64,000 bases of DNA, from contig JANATF010000005.1 in NCBI GenBank assembly GCA_029449245.1, forward strand, positions 2,046,001 to 2,110,000, written 5' to 3'. Origin of the DNA: Mortierella alpina (lineage: Eukaryota; Mortierellomycota; Mortierellomycetes; Mortierellales; Mortierellaceae). Below the pieces are notes generated by a model, which saw only the letters and a program-made list of their open reading frames with translations, was not told the DNA's origin and did not search any database. A program made the position numbers and the translations under genes. Below are positions 19,523 to 29,183 of the stretch, piece by piece; position 1 is the stretch's first letter, and the number at the start of each line of letters is the position of its first letter.

Positions 19523-20989
19523 AAGCGAGGCAGGGTGGAGCAAAGAGTGTGGGTCACAGTTTCGACGGAGCGGAATGGCGAAGGGCAGAGGCATTTTATG
19601 TCAGGGTCGAGAAGAGAAAGTGCTTTGCCCCTTGAGCCCCTTTCCAGCATACTGGCAACACAAAAGTGCTTTGCAGCAGCAAGCACCTCGCTGTAGGGCT
19701 TGGCCTAGCTTGGCTTGCGTCGCCCCCCGACCCCACCCTCGACCCACCGCGTTCCCAGCGGTACTACGACCCAGCTGGGTAACAGGGCAGAGAACAAGAA
19801 GCTCTCGAAGAGAAAACATTTTGAGAACGGCCAGAGACGCAAACAGGGAAGGAAGGTGCTCAGAACCTGCCAAGCCAGTGGCGACTGCAGTAGACTCTTC
19901 TCCCAGCAGAAAGACTCAGCATGCACTAGCGCCACCATTGCGCTCGCATGCATCCGTTCACGAGGAAACGAATGAAAGCATGTGCCTGCAGGGCGGTCGA
20001 GGCTGGCGGGCTCTTGCAATACGCAGTCGTGCCCGCCCTGCCTGCGGAGCGTTGCCCAGAAGCAAGTGGGCAGGACTGGTACACAAACACACGGAGGAAT
20101 GGAAGGACGCAAGGGAGGAATGCACGCGGCCCTGTTTGCCTGCAGTGTGAGAAAAGGGTACCTTTTCTTGTTCCGAGCGACGCCAACGCGACTGTTCGAA
20201 GGAGAGTGGGAGTGAGGGAAGGCGGCGCTGGTGTCTCGATGAGCTTCGTTGTCCTGTTGCAATGGAGAATGGGAAAGCGCCTGTTTGTGACGAGAGAAAA
20301 GGGAAAAGGGCGAGCGTGAGGGCCTTTGCATTTATATATACGGCTGAGCCGCACCCCCATTGGCTGTCCATGCGGGTCAGCCACACCACAGTGGGCTGCC
20401 ATCACATGGCAGGGCATCCAGGGGCCATCATCCAGGCTGGAGTCCTCGTCTAGGCGTGCCAGACAACTGGCCACGGAATGCAAGTACATCTGCACGCCCC
20501 TCTTGCTCGTGTCGACTGCCTTGCAGCAGCATGGCACTGGAGACCGCCTCGAGATAAGCCAGACCGAGTGACCACAGGATATCGACGGCATATGGAGCAC
20601 AGACTACAGCGCTAGGAACCAGGATGCCGTGCCTCTCTGCTATGTTTCTCCTCAACATCCGCGCTGGCTCAGGGCGCCAGGGCTGTGTATTGGTCTGCAC
20701 AGCTCGGCTCTGCTCGATGCGTGGTAGGGGAGGGGACACTGGATCGACCGGTCCAGCTGGTGAATTTCGACTACATGCCACAGGACTGTCGGGCGTGGAT
20801 CAGGGCGCGTCTCACAACCTACATAAGCTCAAATCTGGCCCAAACGCCCCGTCGCCCACCTTGCTCTTCTTTCTTTCCTCGTCCTCGTCCTTGTCCAAAG
20901 CTTCACGCTTCCTGTCCAGCAGCAGCGAACCCTTGCCTCTCCTCTCGTCCTCCTCTGCCTCCGACACTCCTTCCCCACTCAACGATTTC

Positions 20990-21022
20990 TCATTCGCTCC
21001 TCATTCGCTCCTCATTCACTCC
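20990..21022 (+). repeat. Three 11-bp direct repeats in the OPY2-like leader
   Basis: TCATTCGCTCC occurs at 20990-21000 and 21001-21011, and with one change at 21012-21022 (TCATTCACTCC). They lie 75-107 bp before the ATG at 21097, inside a C/T-rich tract, so probably in the promoter or 5' leader. Confidence 0.8.
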
Positions 21023-21096
21023 TCTGCCCATTCCTCTGCTGATCCCTCTGCTACACTCCTCCTTCTCGTCGACCTCCTCTGCAACCCTTGATCATC

Positions 21097-23305
21097 ATGC
21101 TGACCGGGCGTGGCGACGTAGACCTGAATGACCCACCACCCATCTTTGTCTCTCCTATCCCTCCTGTCCCTCCGGCTTCCACCGCCGTCTCAACAACTGC
21201 ATCCACCACCGCCTCTCGTTCTGTGGTCCATACGCCTTCGCTCCCAGTTTCCTCTACGAACGCCTGCCCGACCGCAAGCTGCAAACCCAGCTCCCGGGTC
21301 TGTCCTCCTTGTCAGGATGGGTTCGTCTGCAGCCTGAACGTCATCGACTCTTCCTGCGAATGCCCAGTGGCAAAGTGTGTCAAGCCAGGGTTCGACACTG
21401 GCGACGACCCAAACACAGTCGATTCGCCATCTGGCTCAAAATCCTCAAAATCATCCGTCCTCGCGCCCGTCCTCGGTGGCATAGCTGGGCTCGTCGTTAT
21501 AGCCTTCATCGCCTTTTTGTTCGCGAGACGTCGTCACCAGAGAAGGAGATCCAACGATAACACCCTTCTAGGTCAGGAAAGCCCTATAGACGACCCTGCA
21601 GATCCATTCAACCAAGAAAGCAGCAACGCCTGGCGTGTGGTAAGTCGTACTAGCCACTCCAACCTTCCCACTTTTCACCTCCCAATCTCGAATCAGATAC
21701 CGCTTGCACACATGAGGGAGGCTCCCTGTTTGAAGGCTCTGCTATCTGCCTGCTTGTGCAGACAGCACACGCTCGGCGGGTGGCCGGCAGTGAGTGCATG
21801 TGCAGTCTGTGCCCCGACACCGCGCAAACTCAATTTAAATGTCTAATTTCATGCCGCACCACCTCACCCCCCGACCGGCATTTGGCCTTCAAACAAACGG
21901 AGCTAGCTCATCAGTAGCCTTGAGCACATATCACACCGCCAGCTGATGCGGTGCGAGGCCCTTGTCGCCTGTCACTTTTGAGTTTCATCGCAATTTGAAG
22001 TTAATTTCGTCGGGGCGGAGAACATATCTTGAGGACATGGCTGTACCTCGCGCCGCCGTAGGCACTTCCTCGCCCCTCCTTTTTTTTCAGAGACGATACG
22101 GTCCTGCTTTTATGAATCCAGGGCTAACGAGTGGACAAATTGCTCATGTAAATCTAGCCTCCAGAGAGGTCGCCAGGCCAAAAGGACCTCATTCGCATCG
22201 CATACGTCCCAAGCTCCAACAACGAGAAGCCGATCCAGCTGCCAGAATTGGCAGCACAAGCAGGCAAAGGTAAGCAGCAAACCCTGATTGACCTATGTAT
22301 TGTGCCTTAAGTGAAGGCTAGCGCAAAAGCGACTATGTATCCAAGGTACATGTATCCGAATATTAATCTACCCCACTCTTATTACATGACCTCCTTCCCA
22401 CAGCTCCGTCAGCACCATTCATGCATACATTCATGGACGATGGCCGCAACAAGCACGATTCTGTGGCATCCACCTGTTCGACTGCAGTCCTTGATGAGGC
22501 TGTCGTTATGGCTGTCACTAGTAAGGCAACACCACAGCTTCTACGACTTAACAACATCAAAGCCAACAACAGTGAGATGATCCAGAGGTCCAACACATTG
22601 CACTCCTCCAACTCTATAAAGAGAACGCAGTCTCAGCGTAGACAGGCTCAGGCCAAGCGCTCGGCAAGTCAACGAAGCAAGGCCGGCACCAATCAATTGC
22701 AGAGCCAAGAGAACATTCGCGACCAAGGGAACGAGGACGAGGCCCTTTTCACTCCAGCTGTCATGATCACAGGACCTTCAGCCCGGTCGTCCGCACAGTC
22801 TGTTGCATCCACCGACCAGCGGCCGAACATCCCAAACATGGTTCTTGAGCCTCAGCCACTTCGTCGGAATTACAGCAACAGGCGTGCTGAGACCAATACT
22901 TCAAAACTCGATAATGACCTTTCAACAGGTGTCTCAGAGCCCGCTACCACCGCATCGTCAGCGCATTCCGCAGCGGTTCCTCTCGCTCCCGAAGCCATGG
23001 CATCGCCCTTATTGGCGAGCTCTTTAGTATCCACACCCGCAATCGTCTCACCTATAGGCGCTACCAACGTCAAGGCTGTGGAGGCAGTGTCGGAGCAGGT
23101 ACCTCCGCAGCTCACGTCCACTGATCCAAGTTTGAATCAGCCTCCTGCCAGCGTGGCAATTCAGCAGCGGGATTCGTCATCCACCGTGTCAACTGCGTCT
23201 GACACACGATCTACATTAACACGCGATGGCGAGGAGATTATGATCTTTTGGGATGGTCCTCCAAACTCCAGAGGTTCAACTTTATCTTCAGCTCAGCGGC
23301 CTTAA
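21097..23305 (+). CDS. OPY2-like membrane anchor of the HOG/Ste50 signalling pathway
   Basis: In yeast, Opy2 is a single-pass plasma-membrane protein that recruits Ste50-Ste11 to the membrane in osmostress signalling. Exons (plus): 21097-21639, 22158-22269, 22404-23305, giving 518 residues. The 518-nt first intron has CTAAC near 22121. An eight-Cys cluster at 57-94 (ACPTASCKP, CPPCQDGFVC, CECPVAKC) matches the OPY2 extracellular domain pattern. A membrane span at about 120-143 (VLAPVLGGIAGLVVIAFIAF) is followed by RRRHQRRRS. No signal peptide is visible, as in yeast Opy2. The cytosolic tail carries IRIAYVPSS, QLLRLNNIKANN, PNMVLEPQPLRR and a C-terminal EEIMIFWDGPP. Separate, spaced conserved blocks like these are typical of Opy2 tails. 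The family call rests on the Cys pattern plus this layout and was not confirmed by alignment. Confidence 0.75.
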
Positions 23306-24608
23306 AGAGCAGAAATGCGACAAAAGAAAAGAACGATGTGTGCCACTATATGATCAGGGCGGCGTGGAAACCAAGGTCGCCAGCATCAATACAAGGAGGT
23401 AGCTGGTGTTCATTTTTCTCGCTGCTCGATTCTCAGCATATTTACGCCTCTCTCATTACGCCGCTTCATCGCCCAATCGACCCCCACTCTCCGTCCTATC
23501 CGTCATAGCTACCTGTACATGTACAATACACACATCTTTCTCCCTTGTGCCTTACTCTTCGCCTTCTGCGACTAGATATTATTGTATATCTTACGACGAC
23601 ACAACGGGTGCAATCTCGTCTCTTAGATCGAAAGGGTAGCCTGCCCAGTGTATGCGCAGTTGAGGTCCCTGAGTTTGTAGATCGACAAGCGTGGCAAGTA
23701 CAATCCTGAGGCTTGCTTTCAATGGTACAAAGGGGAGGGGTGTATCAATGGATTATATAAGATCAAATCTGAGGCAATCGATAATACATTGGTCGTAGCA
23801 TGCAGGTACCTACCAGCATGGAGATCAACGCATCAGAGGACACAAACGCTTCTCGCCATAATGGTCCATAGTGCGCATGCTAGGCTCGAAGGCGAACTAC
23901 GGCCTATATACCATCCAATGACTCAATCCGAGGCGATGGTGTTCCCGCCCTCGCCCTTCACCTCAACCATGGCCCATCTGAGGTATATTTGTGTTAAAGC
24001 GGCCTCCTTACTGCTCTGAGAAATACATTTCATTTCGAGACCATGCACAAGAGCACACCCCAAACTCGCACACGCACCATTCAAATTTGTACCACATCAA
24101 TTGGCCGTTCAGCACATGGCCGTTGAGGAACGAACACTCCTTTTTTTTTTCTTCCATCCTAAATGCACATGCAACAGCATCTACAGAATCACAGGTGGTT
24201 CGTTCAAACAAAGAAAGCAGTGCATGCCATCGCCATGTGTTTGGGTTCCAAGATTAGATATGCATAGCAAAAAGAAAAGAGGACAAGCAAGCACATTGCT
24301 TGAGTAACATTATTATTATTATAGTCTTTTTCGAGATGAAGCAACAATGCAAGAGGCAATGTGGAAGAGTGAGAGTGGGTCATGGAATGGATTTCTAATC
24401 TACAAGAACAAGGGGAAGTGGTGGTGACAAGTTGGTTACAGAATGCTAAGGGAGTACTTTTTTTTTTTGAACCGCTTCAGCGGCATATGCGAGAAAAAAA
24501 AAGAATAGGGAACGAAAGGGAACGAAAAAGAATGCAAAAGTAGAAAGGTCGGGGTATAGACTATTAGTGTTGACGAAGAAGCAAAAAAGGGAAGGCGGGG
24601 TTGGAGAT
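23306..24608. other. Convergent intergenic region, 1.3 kb
   Basis: This is the 3' side of the OPY2-like gene and of the minus-strand DPBB gene. It contains a perfect palindrome TGTACATGTACA (23514-23525), an ATT repeat (24307-24320) and A/T runs. No gene was recognised. Confidence 0.55.
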
Positions 24609-25733
24609 CTACAGGAAGCTCCAGTCGAGCTTCAAAACGCCCGCTCCGAGGTCAGCAAACTTCTTGAAGGCGCCTTGGGACAGATCCAAATCGCCAAAGT
24701 TGCAGTACTGCTTGGGGCACATGTCCACAACAGTGACAACGACTTGAATGTTCGTGCCCTTCTTGGTTACGAGCAGCTTCTTGCCGCACAGGTCCTTGTT
24801 CTTGCCCATCTGGTCTTCATTGACAGCGACAATCAAGTCTGATTGCGAGTATGAATGCTCGCATTGACCCGTCGTATCCGAGTACCAGGTGGCCCGGCCA
24901 GAGAACTGGGTCGATGGAGGCCCCGGCGCGGTGGTTGGGGCAGGCGTGGTCGTGGTCGTGGTCGTGGCCGTGGATGAGGGAGATGTAGACGAAGGCGTGG
25001 CCTTTGGCTTACCACCGACATTTCCTGACGATGGAACAGGAGCTGGTGCGTTAGAAAGCGACCAGCTGATGCTGAGCAAGTTCTTGGGCGAGACAGGGGT
25101 GGAGTCGATGGGCAAGGGCGCGGATGGGTCGATGACATCGGCTACAGTTGTCAGGGAGGCGTCATCAAAGACCATCTCCTCAAAGAGCATGTCGGGGGCT
25201 AGCTCACTCAAGGCTCCGATAGACAAGTCGATCGATCCGTATTCACAGTCTTCACAGACACCAACGATCTGTGCATAGGTCGACTGCATGGTGTTTTCAC
25301 GGTTCTGGACATGGATCCATTCACCGCAGGTCGAGTTTGTCGAAGAGATATCGCCAAATTGAAGGGCATTCATGAGAACGACATTGTCGGTTGGTGCAAA
25401 GGGCTGCTTGTTGCATCCGGTGAAGGCGTTGGTCTTTGTATTGAAGTAGACAAGAGACGAGGCTGTAGGGCTGACTGTTGGCGTTGAGCCTGATGAGGAT
25501 GTGGAAGTAGGAGTTGAAGACCAGGACGATGAGGATGAGGTAGGTGTTGCTGTGGATGGAGTATGCAAGAGAGTAAAGTTGAGGAGAGAGGCTGATCCGT
25601 TATATTCGGTACCCCAAACGGTAGCGTTGCCGCCGTTGGTAGGAGGGGAGCTGCTAGGTGAGGAGAAGGCGCTGAAGAGTGCGCCTGTGATGATGGACAG
25701 CGGTTTTGCTGCAATGCGGGGGATGGGTGCCAT
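24609..25733 (-). CDS. Secreted protein with double-psi beta-barrel (expansin/barwin/RlpA-like) domain(s)
   Basis: One exon of 374 residues; ATG at 25733-25731. The N-terminus has a short hydrophobic segment (LSIITGALFSAF) fitting a signal peptide. Ser/Thr/Pro-rich linkers, probably O-mannosylated, separate two globular parts. The C-terminal part (about 276-374) has the DPBB pattern: GRATWYS, a Cys in QCEHSYS, VAVNEDQMG, CGKKLLVTKKG, VVVTVVDMCP and the end DLDLSQGAFKKFADLGAGVL. The middle part (about 95-190) has similar spacing (FTGCNKQPF, VVLMNALQFG, TCGEWIHVQN, VGVCEDCEYGSIDLS) and looks like a second, diverged copy. Such proteins act on or bind cell-wall polysaccharides; no hydrolytic activity should be assumed. 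A TATA-like box stands about 120 bp upstream. Confidence 0.85.
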   Translation of the reverse strand: MAPIPRIAAKPLSIITGALFSAFSSPSSSPPTNGGNATVWGTEYNGSASLLNFTLLHTPSTATPTSSSSSWSSTPTSTSSSGSTPTVSPTASSLVYFNTKTNAFTGCNKQPFAPTDNVVLMNALQFGDISSTNSTCGEWIHVQNRENTMQSTYAQIVGVCEDCEYGSIDLSIGALSELAPDMLFEEMVFDDASLTTVADVIDPSAPLPIDSTPVSPKNLLSISWSLSNAPAPVPSSGNVGGKPKATPSSTSPSSTATTTTTTTPAPTTAPGPPSTQFSGRATWYSDTTGQCEHSYSQSDLIVAVNEDQMGKNKDLCGKKLLVTKKGTNIQVVVTVVDMCPKQYCNFGDLDLSQGAFKKFADLGAGVLKLDWSFL

Positions 25734-25850
25734 CGTTGTGTAGATGAGTACCGAGGACGAAAGAGTAAGGGTAGAGAGTGGAGAGTAGGGTGAAAGGTAT
25801 CAAAGCTGGGTAGGCAGAAGGAAAGGCTAGAAATGAAAGAGGTCAGCGTT

Positions 25851-25862
25851 GTATTTATATGA
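25851..25862 (-). promoter_or_regulatory. TATA-like box upstream of the DPBB gene
   Basis: On the minus strand the sequence reads TCATATAAATAC, about 120 bp before the ATG at 25733. Position and orientation fit a core promoter; no transcript start is known. Confidence 0.5.
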
Positions 25863-27492
25863 CCCTGGCAAAATGCTTGGCCCCGCCCCTGCTCCTTCTC
25901 TGGCACACAAGGTCTGCCATGGATAAGCAGCGGCTCACCAGAGAACCTATTCAATGCGTGCACATGCGTGTCAACGGGGTGAGGTAAACAAAGCGCGATC
26001 AGATCCCTGGTCCAGTGGCCACAAAGAGTCGGTGCTCTGCTGCTATTCACTCCATGGACTCAACGGCTGAAGTTGAAATTCGATCAGACTGAGTGAAAAT
26101 AAAGTGAGCTCCCATCTCTCAATTTCGTTAGAGTGTGCTTGCCTGTTCTTCCCGTCGAGTCTCCTATCCACTCCATGTACTTTGCTGAGTGAGCGAGGGG
26201 TGTGGTGCTCAGCGTGCTCTCTTGTGAGAAGGGTTGTCGCTGCTTCGTCCACAACCAGAGACTCTTCTCCCCACCCCTCATCTCGACCTTTCCTTGGTTT
26301 CAGCCGGCTGATCTACCTGGTCTAGATGCTGCTGTACTGTAAAGTGCAGTACATGTAGAGTGTACTCGTGTGGTGTATCGGGCGCGTCTCTCCGAGATCA
26401 TAAACTCATACTTATTGTCTTCAGCAGCTCGGCAAAGGGCAGATTCATCGGGTCGGACCACCTCTTGGAAAATGACTACGCAGCCATAGAAGAGGATAGA
26501 TGTCATGGGGAAACTGTGGGCACTGTTCATTTGGCCGTGCATATATTACTGTACAGAAGCGATTGTATGACAGAGAGAAGAACATCGATGATGGCTCACT
26601 TTTCATTTACTGCGTCCCCTGTCCCTGTTCATTAACTCTATTCACCATCCTCTTGTCGACTGTGCTGTGTGCAAGCGAACTGAGTGGGATCCCGATCCAC
26701 TTTCCCTTGCCCATTGCTCTCAAAAAATCTTTCCTCCTCGCTCTGTTCATTTCATTCTCCCCAAAACACAGTCTTCTTCGAACCGCTGCGGCCAAGACCC
26801 TCCAGTGTTGAGTTGGCTCTGCTAGGTATCTCTGACTCCATTTACACGCGACAGAGAAGTGGAGCTGTACTGAACTGAACAGTACCTGTTTATTTTTGCA
26901 TGTCATTTTAGGAAGAGACGACACCAAAAGCACATGGCCCTTCTACACAGGCCTTCGGTGTCAGGAGCCGATCTTGGATCACGACCACCCGCATGCCGTA
27001 CTCCAAAGGCAGAGTTGTTATAATCGTTATCTACATCGTCATCGACAATCCCAACATTCCAGGAGGATGACATCGAGAGGATCGGAGACAGAAAACTCTA
27101 AACAAACACTGGACATGGGTCCCACACGTCTGTAGCTTCGGCATTTTGGAGGCCTGTGGTCATTGCCCCTGCACTTTTCAACAGGCGACAGATGCGCCCG
27201 CTAATTTACAGTTAATGCTAACGCCATGCCCTATGCTTGATCTGTTCGCTTTTTTTCCTGCTCCTCACCCCTCGCCGGCATTGCCATGATGCACAAGAGT
27301 GGGTGCTTTTTTTTTTTTTTTTTGCTCTCATGTGCTGTTTCTGATCCATCAACCTGGCGTTCTTAAGCTGTACAGTAGTCGAACATACCTCAGCTCTTTA
27401 TCAGTTGTCACTTGCCCACCTTAATCATGAAGTGCTGCTCATTCTCCATCCGCATGCATGCGAAGAGTACAGTAGACGTTGAAATGTATGTA

Positions 27493-27506
27493 CTGTACAT
27501 GTACAG
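27493..27506. repeat. 14-bp perfect palindrome CTGTACATGTACAG
   Basis: The sequence equals its reverse complement. Its 12-bp core TGTACATGTACA recurs at 23514-23525. Both are intergenic. It could be a dimeric regulator site or chance. Confidence 0.6.
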
Positions 27507-29083
27507 CACTCGCTTCGTTGCGGGTGGTGGCATAACACATTCCACCACGAATGCTTCTCCGATCTATTTGTGCATGCAGCCTCTCTGTTGCAACCTGCAG
27601 AGTAGCGCGCCCTTTGTTTCAAAGAGCCACATCTTCATAGCCTTTGTGTTCTGTACACGCGATATATCTCTATAGCCACTGCAAGAGTACTTTTTTTTTT
27701 CACCGAACTGGTCCATCAATCTGCCGTAGCACTTTTTGATATGTTGTATCCCTCCCTTGCATTCCGTTCCCCTGATCCATCAATGTGGTTTCCGTCCTCG
27801 CACCAAGTTCCTGTGCCTGCTTATCTACCGCGTTGTCTGGTTGACCCATAACCTACTCCAACTCCGTTGACTCCGCCAAGCGAAGCGTGTCACTTTCGTG
27901 TCTCGGGGCGATTTTCATTGGTCCAGTCGTCAGGGGTGTGTGAATCTGGCGCCCCGCGCGTGGTTGGCGCACAGTTTTTCTCGTTAGGTCGGGGGAACCC
28001 TCCTTCCTACCGCACCTCATCTCTGGGCAGTGGCAACAAAACATCTCATCACAAGTGACGAACCTGTCAACAAACCACGCCGGACTCCGCCCGTTTGCTT
28101 TTTTTTGTCTGATCCAAGCGCCACAGGCAAAAGTGAAGCTGGAGGCATATGATCCTCTCTGGACTAAAGGCGGACCTCCATTCCTCCACTCCGGAGAGAG
28201 AAAGGCTGAGCAAAGACAAACTGTCAAGCAGCTAAAGTAAATTATTGCATGCCGCTTCGCATCGGAGTTAGGAGAACCACTGCCTTGCCTGAGTACTCGC
28301 GTGCCGCATCTTGCCAACCGTTTTCTACCGGCAAAGCCCTTTTGCTCTTTCATACTTCCTATGTCCCGACCCTTTATCTCTACTAAACTAGGCCTAGACC
28401 CGCTTGGCTGCTAACCCAACAACAAAGGCTCTGTTCCGTTGGATCAAGAGAAAAGCGTTGGCCAGTGCCCCTTGTCGAGACTAATGGAATACTGCAGTAG
28501 AATCACGAATGTTACACTGCACGCCCCTTTGCACATCCACCCTGCGTGTGCTCGTGTGAAAAAGAAAGCAACAAACCGTGAATCAACAAATGGCTGGTCA
28601 GGGCACCTCTCCACCTGCACGATAAGCATGCACGCCCAGGCCGCCCGGGTGCGGCTGTACCAGGTGCCCAGTGCGCCTCCCACCAAAATGTTCTCTTATC
28701 GCACGCGTGGACTGGCAAGTTCTCTGCAGGTCTGTAGACAAGAAACTCGATATCTAGGGAAAGGATAGCACGACTACTTACTCGCGTCCGCATTGTTGTA
28801 GTTCCACCATGCGACCTGGTATGACTTTATGGGCTGGCAGCAGACAGGACAGCGCAGATCCACGCGACGATCATCGCGACAAGAGAGAGAGATTGAGCGT
28901 GTGTGAGAGAGGGTTAGTTGGGGCTGGGGCTGCGAGTTGCCTGCAGAGGGTGTCTGGCATGCAGCGACTGACATGACGATTGATGTCAGCGGTCCCTTTG
29001 ACCCACTGCGCATATTCTTTATATCCCATCCGTCGAACCAAACCCCTGCGTCTTCTTGGCCCTTGCATCCATTGCATCCACTA

Positions 29084-29119
29084 CAGCATCCTCAGCATCC
29101 TCAGCATCCTCAGCATCCG
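29084..29119. repeat. 9-bp minisatellite CAGCATCCT, four copies
   Basis: Three perfect CAGCATCCT units and one ending in G, 65-100 bp before the F-box start at 29184. It lies in the leader/promoter. Confidence 0.85.
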
Positions 29120-29183
29120 CTTTCCTCGATTTTGCCAACGTCTTGCCATCCATCGTCCTGCCTAGCTCGCTATCACCGCGACC

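Larger units (their letters stand above)
19411..21096. other. Divergent intergenic region with C/T-rich leader and small repeats
   Basis: About 1.7 kb lie between a minus-strand gene start (19410) and a plus-strand start (21097). Present are a TAGAG tandem repeat (19501-19520), a TATATATA string near 20333-20340 and, from 20870 to 21090, a C/T-rich plus-strand leader with an 11-bp triple repeat. Open frames here overlap on several frames and have no motifs. I see no gene. Confidence 0.5.
25863..29183. other. Gene-poor intergenic stretch, 3.3 kb
   Basis: No convincing gene was found on either strand. There are scattered A/T runs (for example 17 T at 27308-27324), a 14-bp perfect palindrome (27493-27506) and a 9-bp minisatellite (29084-29119). 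A minus-strand open frame at 27853-28353 (166 codons) has no motif. A minus-strand segment at 28790-29077 encodes zinc-knuckle-like CPVCCQP followed by a GTAAGT donor and is discussed as a finding. The last 100 bp form the promoter of the F-box gene. Confidence 0.5.

Noticed and set aside
20624-21091. Plus-strand open frames before the OPY2-like start
   Set aside because: C/T-rich leader sequence with simple repeats; no conserved segment, and the frame does not join the gene.
27853-28353. 166-codon minus-strand open frame
   Set aside because: No motif, and plus-strand frames overlap the same bases. No leader or neighbouring exon supports it, so it was not called as a gene.
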